Source of the DNA: Paraburkholderia sp. FT54
Lineage (GTDB): Bacteria > Pseudomonadota > Gammaproteobacteria > Burkholderiales > Burkholderiaceae
Length of the DNA: 64,000 nt
Reading direction: 5' to 3'
Assembly: GCF_031585635.1 (NCBI RefSeq)
Contig: NZ_CP134196.1
Span: 248,001 to 312,000, forward strand
Position numbers and translations under genes: made by a program. The notes beneath the pieces are model-generated. The model had not been told where the DNA came from. It did not search any database and saw only the letters and a program-made list of their open reading frames with translations. Of this stretch, positions 51,246 through 59,503 are shown piece by piece; position 1 is the stretch's first letter, and every line of letters starts with the position of its first letter.

Positions 51246-52328
51246 ATGGCAGCAGTGCAACTGAGCGGCATCTTCAAACGCTATGGCGACACGCAAGTGG
51301 TGCACGGCATCGATCTCGACATCGACGACGGCGAGTTCGTCGTGCTGGTCGGACCGTCGGGGTGCGGCAAGAGCACGTTGATGCGCATGGTGGCGGGGCT
51401 CGAGGAAATCAGCGGCGGCGATCTGATGATCGGCGGCACGCGCGCGAACAGTCTCGCGCCGCAGCAGCGCAATATCTCGATGGTGTTCCAGAGTTACGCG
51501 CTGTACCCGCATCTGTCCGTCTACGAAAACATCGCGTTCGGGCCGCGCATTCGCAAGGAGTCGTCGGCGAGTTTCAAGCCGCGCATCGAGGCCGCTGCCA
51601 AGATGCTGAACCTCGGCGGCTATCTGGACCGTTTGCCGCGCGCGCTGTCGGGCGGCCAACGGCAACGCGTGGCGATGGGCCGCGCCGTGGTGCGCGAGCC
51701 GTCGCTATTCCTGTTCGACGAACCGCTGTCCAATCTCGACGCCAAACTGCGCGTGCAGATGCGCACCGAAATCAAGGCGCTGCATCAGCGGCTGAAGAAT
51801 ACGGTGATCTACGTCACGCACGATCAGATCGAAGCGATGACGATGGCGGACCGCATCGTCGTCATGAACGCGGGGCGGATTGAGCAGATCGGGCGTCCGC
51901 TGGAACTGTACGACCATCCGGCGAATCTGTTCGTGGCGAGCTTTCTCGGCTCGCCGTCGATGAACTTCGCCGAAGGTGTGATCGCTAGCCGCGCGCAAGG
52001 TCAGGGCCTCGCTTTGAAACTCACGGACGGCGGCGAGATCGTACTGGAGGGCGCGCCCGCTTCGGCCGTGGTCGGCGCGAAGGTCACGCTCGGCGTGCGG
52101 CCGGAACACATCGAAACCATGACGCCGACACCCGACGCCACCATGGAAGTCGAAGTGGTCGAGCCAACTGGCGCGGAGACTCATTTGTACGGGAAAATAG
52201 GTGGCAGCGCGTGGTGCGTGACGACGCGCCAGCGCTCGAAAGTCGAGCCCGGCCAGCGCGTGACGTTGCGCTTGCCGGCCGAGCATATCCATTTGTTCGA
52301 TACGGAGAGTGGACGTAGGCTGGCCTGA
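51246..52328 (+). CDS. ABC transporter ATP-binding protein (UgpC/MalK-like)
   Basis: 360 residues. Walker A GPSGCGKST, Q-loop MVFQSYALYPHLSVYENIAF, signature LSGGQRQRVAMGRA, Walker B LFLFDEPLSNLD and the switch His in VIYVTHDQIEAM are intact. Residues from about 240 form the OB-fold regulatory domain of CUT1 ATPases (LGVRPEHIE). It should power the permeases at 46908-48646, although it is on the other strand next to the SDR. Confidence 0.95.
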   Translation: MAAVQLSGIFKRYGDTQVVHGIDLDIDDGEFVVLVGPSGCGKSTLMRMVAGLEEISGGDLMIGGTRANSLAPQQRNISMVFQSYALYPHLSVYENIAFGPRIRKESSASFKPRIEAAAKMLNLGGYLDRLPRALSGGQRQRVAMGRAVVREPSLFLFDEPLSNLDAKLRVQMRTEIKALHQRLKNTVIYVTHDQIEAMTMADRIVVMNAGRIEQIGRPLELYDHPANLFVASFLGSPSMNFAEGVIASRAQGQGLALKLTDGGEIVLEGAPASAVVGAKVTLGVRPEHIETMTPTPDATMEVEVVEPTGAETHLYGKIGGSAWCVTTRQRSKVEPGQRVTLRLPAEHIHLFDTESGRRLA

Positions 52329-52434
52329 ACCGCGTGTTGCCTTTTGAGGTCGATTCACGCCGATTCAACCAGAATCAGGCTTGCCTCAGGCTGATTGAAG
52401 CTGCGACGCGACGCGGGTTCGTCTTACCCGTGAG

Positions 52435-52585
52435 AAAACGCCGGGCCGCCCCAGGTTTTCTCACCCTCTCAGGGGGCCTGGCGCGATGCGGCAGGGCGAG
52501 GGCCTCTTACTAAAACGCCGGGCCGCCCCAAGTTTTTGCACCCCTCGGACGCCTGGCGCGAAGCGACAGGTCCGGGGGCGCTTTT
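52435..52585. repeat. Imperfect tandem direct repeat
   Basis: Two copies of about 70 bp at 52435 and 52512 (period 77) share AAAACGCCGGGCCGCCCCA, a T-rich centre and CCTGGCGCGA-GCG-CAGG. Each contains inverted GC-rich segments and could form a hairpin. The pair lies between the ATPase stop and the RpiR start. It resembles intergenic repeats I associate with Burkholderiaceae, but a genome-wide check is needed. Confidence 0.65.
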
Positions 52586-52597
52586 AAGGAACACCGG

Positions 52598-53461
52598 GTG
52601 TCCGCACCGAACTTGATTCCCCACATTCGCAGCGCACTCGCCAGTTTGCGGCCCGCCGAGCGCAAGGTCGCCGACATGGTGCTGAGCGACGTCGACTTCG
52701 CGATGCGGGCGAGCATCACCGAACTCGCGCAGCGCGCCGACGTGTCCGAGCCTTCCGTCACGCGTTTTTGCCGCGCGATCGGTGCGCATGGTTTGCGCGA
52801 CTTCAAGATGCAGTTGGCGCAGAGCGTGGCGGGCGGGCTGCCGTATGCATCCACGGCGGTGGCGCGCGGCGACGACGTGCAGACGCTCATGGACAAGGTG
52901 GGCGAGGCGGCGGTCGACGGCATCACGCATGCGCGTGGCGCGCTGGATCCGGCGGTGGTCGAGAGTGCGATCGCGGCGTTGTCGAGCGCGCGGCGGGTGT
53001 TTTTCTTCGGTGTCGGTTCGGGCTCGGGCCTGGTCGCGCAAGATGCGGCGCTGCGGTTTCTGCGGCTCGATATTGCATCCACCGCGTTTACGGATGGGCA
53101 TCTGCAACGTCTTTACGCGGGACTCATGGAACCGGGCGATGTCGCCTTCGCGATTTCGCATTCGGGCCGCAGTGTCGAAGTGAATGAAAGCATTCAGATT
53201 GCCAAGGAGCGGGGCGCGACGACCATTGCGCTGACCAATGTCGGCTCGCGCCTCGCGTGGCTGGTCGATATAGCGCTGCTGCTGCGTGTGCCGAGTCCGA
53301 TCGATCCGAATACGCCGGGCGTGTCGCGGCTCGTGCATCTTTGCATCATGGACGCGCTGGCGATCGGCGTCGCGCTCAAAGCCGGGCCGAAGACGCTCGA
53401 GAAGATGCGGCATGCGAAGGCGAGATTGGCGTCGCATGTGCCGGAGGCGACGGGAGAGTGA
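52598..53461 (+). CDS. MurR/RpiR family sugar-phosphate regulator
   Basis: 287 residues starting at GTG 52598 (TAAGGA upstream). N-terminal HTH_6 domain: IRSALASLRPAERKVADMVL, FAMRASITELAQRADVSEPS and SVTRFCRAIGAHGLRDFKMQ. The SIS domain follows (about 120-260) with RRVFFFGVGSGSGLVAQDAA and FAISHSGRSVEVNESIQIAK. SIS domains bind phosphosugars, so it likely represses the ABC-import and SDR genes until an internal sugar phosphate appears. Confidence 0.92.
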   Translation: MSAPNLIPHIRSALASLRPAERKVADMVLSDVDFAMRASITELAQRADVSEPSVTRFCRAIGAHGLRDFKMQLAQSVAGGLPYASTAVARGDDVQTLMDKVGEAAVDGITHARGALDPAVVESAIAALSSARRVFFFGVGSGSGLVAQDAALRFLRLDIASTAFTDGHLQRLYAGLMEPGDVAFAISHSGRSVEVNESIQIAKERGATTIALTNVGSRLAWLVDIALLLRVPSPIDPNTPGVSRLVHLCIMDALAIGVALKAGPKTLEKMRHAKARLASHVPEATGE

Positions 53462-53581
53462 GGGGGACGCGGCGTCGCGCGCCGAAGCGCACCACGCTCC
53501 CGCTCAAGTACGACGGCGCTGCGTCGGGCGTCGAAAGCGCTGCACTATGCGTGATGTGGATGTGGTCAAAAAAACCACTAC

Positions 53582-54463
53582 TCACATCCACCCAAAACGC
53601 CGCGACAACCGTAACGTCGCGGCGCGCAACGTCTGCGCTGGCCCGCCCGCCAACTCACTGTCGAAGCTGCCGCTCGGCCCCATCAACGCCAGGACGAGGC
53701 AGATGCTGCCGGTATGATCCAGCACCGGCGCGGCTAGTGTATTGATGCCCGGCACAGGCCGGCTGAGCGCGGTATCGATCCCGTCCGCGCGAATTTGCGC
53801 AAGACGCTGCGCGTAGGCTTTTGTCAGCGGCGGCAACGTGGACGCTGCGTCCGTGCCGGCCGCGGCCTTACCGTCGCCCGCCGGCGCCGCCTTTCCCGCA
53901 AAAATATCCGCCGCATGCGCCCCCGCCAACCGCAGATGATCCTGCACCAGCAAATCCGCGCGCACATCGTCCGCGACATAGGCGGCGAACACGCGGCCAA
54001 TCGCCGTATTCGCCAGCGACATCACCGTGCCGACCCGCAGGCTCACATGCAGCGGCCGCGCCGATTCTTCCAGACGCACGACGGTCGGCCCAAGCGGTCC
54101 GAGCACCGCCATCGCGACGCTCATGCCCGTCGACGCGGCCAGTTCGATCACTTCGGGTTCCGCTTCACGCGTCGGCGACAAACGCTGCAAGCCGATCAAA
54201 CCCAGTTCCAGCGCAAGCGGCCCGGCCTCGAAGCAGCCCGCCGCATCGCGATTGAGCAAGCCGATTTTCAGCAGACTCACCAGGTGCGGAAACGCCTTTG
54301 CCGGCGGCATGCCTGCAGCGGCCGCGAGATCGCGCAGGCTCAATGGCCGCGCCGCCGCGACCAGCGCCGCGAGCAATTCGCCCGTGCTGTCGAGCGACTG
54401 GATGCCGCGCTGCGGTTTCGCATTGGCGGCATTGGCGTGAGAAGTGTCGAGAGAATCGGTCAC
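53582..54463 (-). CDS. IclR family transcriptional regulator (distal of pair)
   Basis: 293 residues. IclR helix-turn-helix GIQSLDSTGELLAALVAAAR, LSLRDLAAAAGMPPAKAFPH, LVSLLKIGLLNRDAAGCFEA, then the effector domain with VRLEESARPLHVSLRVGTVM. It has a 30-residue low-complexity insert (about 190-215, AGKAAPAGDGKAAAGTDAAS) absent from its neighbour. It overlaps the second IclR gene by 4 bp, so both come from one transcript, possibly as a heteromeric regulator pair. Confidence 0.9.
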   Translation of the reverse strand: MTDSLDTSHANAANAKPQRGIQSLDSTGELLAALVAAARPLSLRDLAAAAGMPPAKAFPHLVSLLKIGLLNRDAAGCFEAGPLALELGLIGLQRLSPTREAEPEVIELAASTGMSVAMAVLGPLGPTVVRLEESARPLHVSLRVGTVMSLANTAIGRVFAAYVADDVRADLLVQDHLRLAGAHAADIFAGKAAPAGDGKAAAGTDAASTLPPLTKAYAQRLAQIRADGIDTALSRPVPGINTLAAPVLDHTGSICLVLALMGPSGSFDSELAGGPAQTLRAATLRLSRRFGWM

Positions 54464-55317
54464 GATGCGGAAGTCGCTAGTAAGGAAGGTGCGCTTGCCG
54501 ATTCGGCGCCGATGTCGCGTGCCGCAGCAAGCAGCGCACGCGCGATCGGACCATCGTCGGCGACGTCGATCGCGCCGGTCGGGCCGATCACCGTCAGCGC
54601 GAGCGACAAGCGGCCGTCGGCATCCAGCACGGGCGCGCTCAGACTGCTGATGCCCGGACTCGGCACATCCACGCTGCTTTCCAGGCCGCGCGCGCGAATC
54701 GCGTCCAACGCAGCCTCGAAGGCGGCGCTTTCGTCAGGCGGCATCATGACGTTACCAGCAGCGCCCGACTGATTCGCCCACATCCCATCCAGCACTTCGC
54801 GCCGCAAATAAGCGCAAAACACGCGCCCTGTCGACGTGGCCAGCAGCGACATTACCGTGCCGACATGCAAATTGACGTGCAATGGAAAGCCCGCATGCTC
54901 ATAGCGAACGATAGTCGGCCCGTGCGGCCCGGCAATACAGATCGCGACACTGAAGCCGATCGCTTCGGCCAACGCGGCCACGCGCGGCACGGCGGCGCGA
55001 AACGCCGGCTGGTTCTGCAGATGCAACAAACCGAGCCGCAGCGACAGCGGACCGGGCTCGTAACGGCCCGACAGTTCGTCGCGCTTGATGAGACCCAGCC
55101 GGCTCAAGCTCACCAGATACGCGTGCGCCTGCCCAGGAGCAATCTGCGCGGCGGCGGCGAGGTCGGACAAGGCAAGCGGCGCGCGCGCCTGCGCGAGCGC
55201 CAGCAACACGCGGCCGCCCACTTCGACGCTCTGAATGCCGCGTTGCGCCTTGCCGCCGTCGGCCGTCGCGGTGTCGCCCGCGCCTTTGCCCGTGGCCGAT
55301 TTCGCTGCTTTGCTCAC
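54460..55317 (-). CDS. IclR family transcriptional regulator (proximal of pair)
   Basis: 285 residues, IclR fold: RGIQSVEVGGRVLLALAQAR, APLALSDLAAAAQIAPGQAH, AYLVSLSRLGLIKRDELSGR, and an effector domain with IVRYEHAGFPLHVNLHVGTV. N-terminal 25 residues are polar (KSATGKGAGDTATADGGKAQ). It faces the MBL-fold/monooxygenase operon across 268 bp, in which a perfect inverted repeat overlaps the operon promoter. It is therefore the best candidate to control that operon, with its overlapping partner gene. Confidence 0.92.
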   Translation of the reverse strand: MSKAAKSATGKGAGDTATADGGKAQRGIQSVEVGGRVLLALAQARAPLALSDLAAAAQIAPGQAHAYLVSLSRLGLIKRDELSGRYEPGPLSLRLGLLHLQNQPAFRAAVPRVAALAEAIGFSVAICIAGPHGPTIVRYEHAGFPLHVNLHVGTVMSLLATSTGRVFCAYLRREVLDGMWANQSGAAGNVMMPPDESAAFEAALDAIRARGLESSVDVPSPGISSLSAPVLDADGRLSLALTVIGPTGAIDVADDGPIARALLAAARDIGAESASAPSLLATSAS

Positions 55318-55402
55318 ACCCGCGCTCGTCCGTAAAAAGGGTCCATGTTAGCCGAAGGCCTATGCCTTCCCGTATTCATCTTAGGCCTCTCATAATTTGT
55401 GT

Positions 55403-55451
55403 ATAGCGATACATTTCGCTATTGACAAAAAAACTGGCGACGTCCTAAGAT
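55403..55451 (+). promoter_or_regulatory. Promoter and IclR-type operator of the monooxygenase operon
   Basis: TTGACA at 55422-55427 and TAAGAT at 55446-55451 are 18 bp apart, a good sigma-70 pair on the plus strand. Directly before and touching the -35 box lies ATAGCGA-TACATT-TCGCTAT (55403-55422), a perfect 7-6-7 inverted repeat. A dimer or tetramer bound there could repress or, from upstream, activate. Confidence 0.6.
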
Positions 55452-55585
55452 GCATTCACCCCGACGCACCGGCGCAGTCACAGAGTCAAAAACGGGGCGA
55501 GACAATCCTCCAATACTTGTCAGCCCGCGCGGTATTTGCGCGGCCGGCCGTCTCGCCTCACGTCCAACTTTTGAGGGAGACAAGC

Positions 55586-56545
55586 ATGGCAAAGGCATTC
55601 GCATCCCAGGCCGACCTGGAAGTCAAGAAGGTCACGTGGACCAAGCTATCCGAGAACGCCTACGCGTACACCGCTGAAGGTGATCCGAACTCGGGCGTGA
55701 TCATCGGCGACGACGGCGTGCTGATCGTCGACACCACCGCCACGCCGGCCATGGCGCAAGACCTCATCGCGAAGATTCGCAGCGTCACGGATAAGCCGAT
55801 CAAATACGTCGTGCTGTCGCATTACCATGCTGTGCGCGTGCTCGGCGCATCGGCGTATTTCGAGGAGGGCGCGCAGGAAGTGATCGCGAGCCGCGGCACG
55901 TACGAGATGATCGTCGAGCGCGGCGAAGCGGACATGAAGTCGGAGATCGAACGCTTCCCGCGTCTGTTTGCCGGCGTTGAAACGGTGCCGGGGCTGACGT
56001 GGCCGACGCTCGTGTTCGAAAAGGAAATGACACTGTTCCTCGGCAAGCTCGAAGTGCGCATCGCGCATCTCGGCGCCGGTCACACGAAGGGCGACACGGT
56101 GGTGTGGCTGCCGTCGCAGAAGGTGCTGTTCTCCGGCGACCTGGTCGAGTACGACGCAGCCTGCTATTGCGGCGACGCGCAACTCGAACAATGGCCGGCC
56201 ACGCTCGAAGCATTGCGCGCGCTGCAGGCCGACAAGCTCGTGCCAGGCCGCGGCCCCGCACTGACCACGCCCGAAGACGTCAACAAGGGGCTGGACTACA
56301 CGAAGGATTTCGTCACCACGCTGCTGCAGCAAGGCCGTGAAGCCGTCGAACAGAAGCTCGATCTGAAGGCCGCCATGGCGCACACGCGTAAGGCCATGGA
56401 CCCGAAGTTCGGCCATGTCTTCATTTACGAGCACTGCCTGCCGTTCGACGTGTCGCGTGCCTTCGACGAGGCGAGCGGTATCACGCATCCGCGCATCTGG
56501 ACCGCGCAACGCGACAAGGAAATGTGGGACGCGCTGCAGGCCTGA
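55586..56545 (+). CDS. MBL-fold protein with degenerate metal site
   Basis: 319 residues of the metallo-beta-lactamase fold (LIVDTTATPAMAQDLIAKIR, LGAGHTKGDTVVWLPSQKVL, FSGDLVEYD). The metal motif HxHxDH reads H79-Y-H81-A-V83-R84, so the Asp and second-site His are lost. His166 and Asp185 remain, and the final PGHG is PGRG (Arg222). At most one metal site can form. The start ATG at 55586 has GAGGGAGACAAGC upstream. First gene of the operon; the flavin monooxygenase follows after 54 bp. Confidence 0.88.
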   Translation: MAKAFASQADLEVKKVTWTKLSENAYAYTAEGDPNSGVIIGDDGVLIVDTTATPAMAQDLIAKIRSVTDKPIKYVVLSHYHAVRVLGASAYFEEGAQEVIASRGTYEMIVERGEADMKSEIERFPRLFAGVETVPGLTWPTLVFEKEMTLFLGKLEVRIAHLGAGHTKGDTVVWLPSQKVLFSGDLVEYDAACYCGDAQLEQWPATLEALRALQADKLVPGRGPALTTPEDVNKGLDYTKDFVTTLLQQGREAVEQKLDLKAAMAHTRKAMDPKFGHVFIYEHCLPFDVSRAFDEASGITHPRIWTAQRDKEMWDALQA

Positions 56546-56599
56546 GACGAATAGGCACACAGCCAGACAAAGCAGAGCGGAGAAGGACGGAGACACAAG

Positions 56600-58309
56600 A
56601 TGAGCATCAACTACCAGACGCTGTCGTTCGAATATCAGCCGTGTCGTGAACAGAACGCGCAGGGCGGCGTGGAGCAGGCGGCCTATCCCGTGATCGTGGT
56701 CGGCGCGGGCCCGGTGGGGCTCGCTACCGCGATCGATATCGCGCAGCAGGGCGTGCCGGTCGTGCTGGTCGACGACGATTGTTCGTTGTCCACGGGATCG
56801 CGCGCGATCTGCTTCTCGAAGCGCTCGCTCGATATCTTCGACCGCCTGGGGTGCGGTCAGCGAATGGTGGACAAAGGCATTAGCTGGAATGTCGGCAAAG
56901 TGTTCCTGAAGGACGAACTGGTGTACACGTTCAATCTGCAACCGGAAGCGGGCCACAACCGGCCCGCGTTCATCAACCTCCAGCAGTACTACGTCGAAGG
57001 TTTCCTGCTCGAACGCGCGCGGGAGATGCCGAATCTGGAGATCCGCTGGAAAAGCAAAGTGGTCGGCGTGCAGCAAAGCGGGACACCTGGCACGCACGAG
57101 GCCAGCGTGACGCTGACAGTCGACACACCCGAGGGTCAATATTCGTTGCGCGGCCGCTATGTGGTCGCCGCCGACGGCTCGCGCAGTCCGATCCGCAATC
57201 TGATGGGACTGGACAGTAAAGGCGTCACGTTCAAGGATCGTTTCCTGATCGCCGACGTCAAGATGGAAGCGGAATTTCCGACCGAACGCTGGTTCTGGTT
57301 CGATCCGCCTTTCCATCCGAATCAGTCGGTGCTGCTGCACCGTCAGCCGGATAACGTGTGGCGGATCGATTTCCAGTTGGGCTGGGACGCCGACCCGGTG
57401 CTGGAAAAGACGCCGGAGCGCGTGATCCCGCGCGTGCGCGCGTTGCTCGGGCCGGACGCGAAGTTCGAGCTGGAGTGGGTCAGCGTCTATACGTTTTCGT
57501 GTTTGCGCATGGAGCGCTTCCGGCACGGCAACGTGCTGTTCGCCGGCGACTCCGCGCATGGCGTGTCGCCGTTCGGCGCGCGCGGTGCGAACAGCGGCGT
57601 GCAGGACGCGGAAAACCTCGCATGGAAACTGGTGATGGTGCTGGAAGGCAAAGCCTCCGATACCTTGCTCGACACCTATGCAAGCGAACGCGAATTCGCC
57701 GCTGACGAAAACATCCGCAACTCTACGCGCTCCACCGATTTCATTACGCCGAAGAGTCCCATGAGCCGCGTGTTTCGCGATGCGGTGCTGAAGCTCTCGC
57801 GTCATCATCCGTTTGCGCGGCAATTGACCAATAGCGGCCGACTCTCGGTGCCGGCGGTGTTGCGTGATTCACCGTTGAATACAGCGGACCGTGACGGCTT
57901 TGAAGGCTCGATGGTGCCGGGCGCATCGTGCGTCGACGCACCGGTGCAGGTGTCGGGAGAGCCGGCATGGCTGCTGCAGCAACTTGGCCAGCAATTCACC
58001 GGCGTCTTGTTCTGCGGCGAGCAAGGTGTCGATCAGGCCACCCGGGCCGCGTTGGACGCGCTGCGCACGGGCCCGATTCCGTTGAAGCTCGTCGTGGTGA
58101 CCTGTGACGATGCGCAGGCCGGCGTGTCGGCGAATGTGAACGTGGTCCGCGATATCGAAGGTCTAGCCCACGCACGCTACGACGCAAAGCCGGGCACGTT
58201 CTATCTGATTCGTCCGGACCAGCATGTATGCGCGCGCTGGCGGCAATTCGACGCGGTCGATGTTGCGCATGCAGTGAAACGCGCGCTGTGCGTCGAAGGC
58301 ATAGCTTGA
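56600..58309 (+). CDS. FAD-dependent aromatic monooxygenase
   Basis: 569 residues, class A flavoprotein hydroxylase (phenol / 3-hydroxyphenylpropionate hydroxylase type). FAD loop GAGPVG (35-40) in VIVVGAGPVGLATAIDIAQQ; the DG motif YVVAADGSRSPIRNLMG; and GD (316-317) in FAGDSAHGVSPFGARGANSG. The C-terminal thioredoxin-like domain (about 430-569) is present. It uses NAD(P)H and O2 to hydroxylate an aromatic ring; the substrate is unknown, because no ring-cleavage gene is adjacent. Confidence 0.92.
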   Translation: MSINYQTLSFEYQPCREQNAQGGVEQAAYPVIVVGAGPVGLATAIDIAQQGVPVVLVDDDCSLSTGSRAICFSKRSLDIFDRLGCGQRMVDKGISWNVGKVFLKDELVYTFNLQPEAGHNRPAFINLQQYYVEGFLLERAREMPNLEIRWKSKVVGVQQSGTPGTHEASVTLTVDTPEGQYSLRGRYVVAADGSRSPIRNLMGLDSKGVTFKDRFLIADVKMEAEFPTERWFWFDPPFHPNQSVLLHRQPDNVWRIDFQLGWDADPVLEKTPERVIPRVRALLGPDAKFELEWVSVYTFSCLRMERFRHGNVLFAGDSAHGVSPFGARGANSGVQDAENLAWKLVMVLEGKASDTLLDTYASEREFAADENIRNSTRSTDFITPKSPMSRVFRDAVLKLSRHHPFARQLTNSGRLSVPAVLRDSPLNTADRDGFEGSMVPGASCVDAPVQVSGEPAWLLQQLGQQFTGVLFCGEQGVDQATRAALDALRTGPIPLKLVVVTCDDAQAGVSANVNVVRDIEGLAHARYDAKPGTFYLIRPDQHVCARWRQFDAVDVAHAVKRALCVEGIA

Positions 58310-58374
58310 GTGTGTGGCAACAGCAGCTCGCGTGGCGCGCGCAGCGCATCGGCGAAAAATAGCAGGAGACTGAA

Positions 58375-58611
58375 ATGGCACTGAACACGCAACCGAATCT
58401 CGCTCGCCCCGACGATTTCTACGAGGCGTTGATCGATATGCATCGCGATCTCGACGATGCGCAGAGCCAGTCGGCCAATGCGCAACTGATCCTGCTGCTC
58501 GCCAACCATATCGGCGATCACGCCACGCTGCTCGAAGCGATGCGGCATGCTCGTGAGGGCGTGGTCGACGTTTCGATGCGAAATGGTGAAGCGCATTCGC
58601 TGGCGGCTTGA
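58375..58611 (+). CDS. DUF2783 small protein
   Basis: 78 residues: LARPDDFYEALIDMHRDLDD, AQSQSANAQLILLLANHIGD, HATLLEAMRHAREG. This is the DUF2783 family, a small helical protein usually coded next to flavin aromatic monooxygenases; its role is unknown. TAGCAGGAGACTGAA is a strong ribosome-binding site. Last gene of the MBL/monooxygenase operon, 65 bp after the monooxygenase. Confidence 0.85.
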   Translation: MALNTQPNLARPDDFYEALIDMHRDLDDAQSQSANAQLILLLANHIGDHATLLEAMRHAREGVVDVSMRNGEAHSLAA

Positions 58612-58932
58612 GCTCGTAGCGCGACCGAAAAGTGATCTTGTGTGCCGTAGATGTTGGCGTGCCTCGAATGTGAATATTTATTGCGCTCGATTCTTTTGAA
58701 TTGACGGCGTGCAATCGCGATTTCTCTCAATTTATTCCGTCCTACTATCAGACTCCTCTTAGCAAAGTGGAGCGTGTCCTACTGCATACTCATGCGCCTA
58801 TCCAGAGAAGGATGATCAGATCGCATATAGGATGTGAGGTTGCGGTGAGCCAAAGTGCTTTGTGCCGGCGCATCATGTCCTCGTGCGTTGCCGGTGGGGA
58901 ATTTCCCACGTCCGGCCATGAGAAGACACGAG
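58612..58932. other. Intergenic region, 321 bp
   Basis: No gene seen. AT-richer in the middle (TTGAATTGACGGCG). A short palindrome GTGGGGAATTTCCCAC lies at 58894-58909, close to the next gene start, and may be an operator or a leader hairpin. Confidence 0.35.
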
Positions 58933-59409
58933 ATGAAATTGTTTTTGATAAGCGACCTTGTCGTTCAAGAGTTGGGAGCGATGAAAGTCGACGGAAAGTG
59001 GCTTTCTCCGGTGCAGTTTGCTGAATCGGTATTGCTTTGGATTTCCCGCTACGCGCCAGGCGTGAAAATGCCTGAATCATTTTTCCTCGAACTCGAGTGC
59101 GAAGTGTTGCAAATCGCCACGCAACTTGCGACCGGCGAATTGGCGTGCGACGAAGAATCGCCATTAGCGCAACTGTTTGGAGACTATCCGATGGTGGATT
59201 ACGCGCATCCTTTGAGCGCGAAAGCGTTGGGTGCGACGCTCGCAATGTGCCGTGAAAAAATGGACCGTGGTGCCGCGGTAGCTATATCCGCCGACGCGAT
59301 CTGGAAGCGGCAGTTCGCTGCCTGCGCGAAGAATTTGCCGCCCCGTTTGGGGTGTCATCCAACCTTTTGCCAGTTGATGTGCCACATCGGCAATACGCCG
59401 AAGACCTGA
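58933..59409 (+). CDS. Hypothetical protein (158 aa)
   Basis: 158 residues: MKLFLISDLVVQELGAMKVD, ESFFLELECEVLQIATQLAT, and a Cys-containing C-terminus (FAACAKNLPPRLGCHPTFCQ, LMCHIGNTPKT). It is soluble; four Cys and two His in the last 35 residues could bind a metal. I do not recognise the family. The GAGATG context gives only a weak ribosome-binding site. Confidence 0.55.
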   Translation: MKLFLISDLVVQELGAMKVDGKWLSPVQFAESVLLWISRYAPGVKMPESFFLELECEVLQIATQLATGELACDEESPLAQLFGDYPMVDYAHPLSAKALGATLAMCREKMDRGAAVAISADAIWKRQFAACAKNLPPRLGCHPTFCQLMCHIGNTPKT

Positions 59410-59503
59410 AGCGCCGCCTGAAGACCGAAGGCTGCGGACGTCATATCGGGTAGAGTCGCGGCTATGCGTTAGCGATTGCGCCCATCACGTCCAAACCTTT
59501 GCA

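Noticed and set aside
55646..57823. 725-codon open frame on the minus strand opposite the MBL and monooxygenase genes
   Set aside because: It is a frame opened by high GC opposite two genes with clear motifs; its translation is His/Arg-rich and shows no domain.
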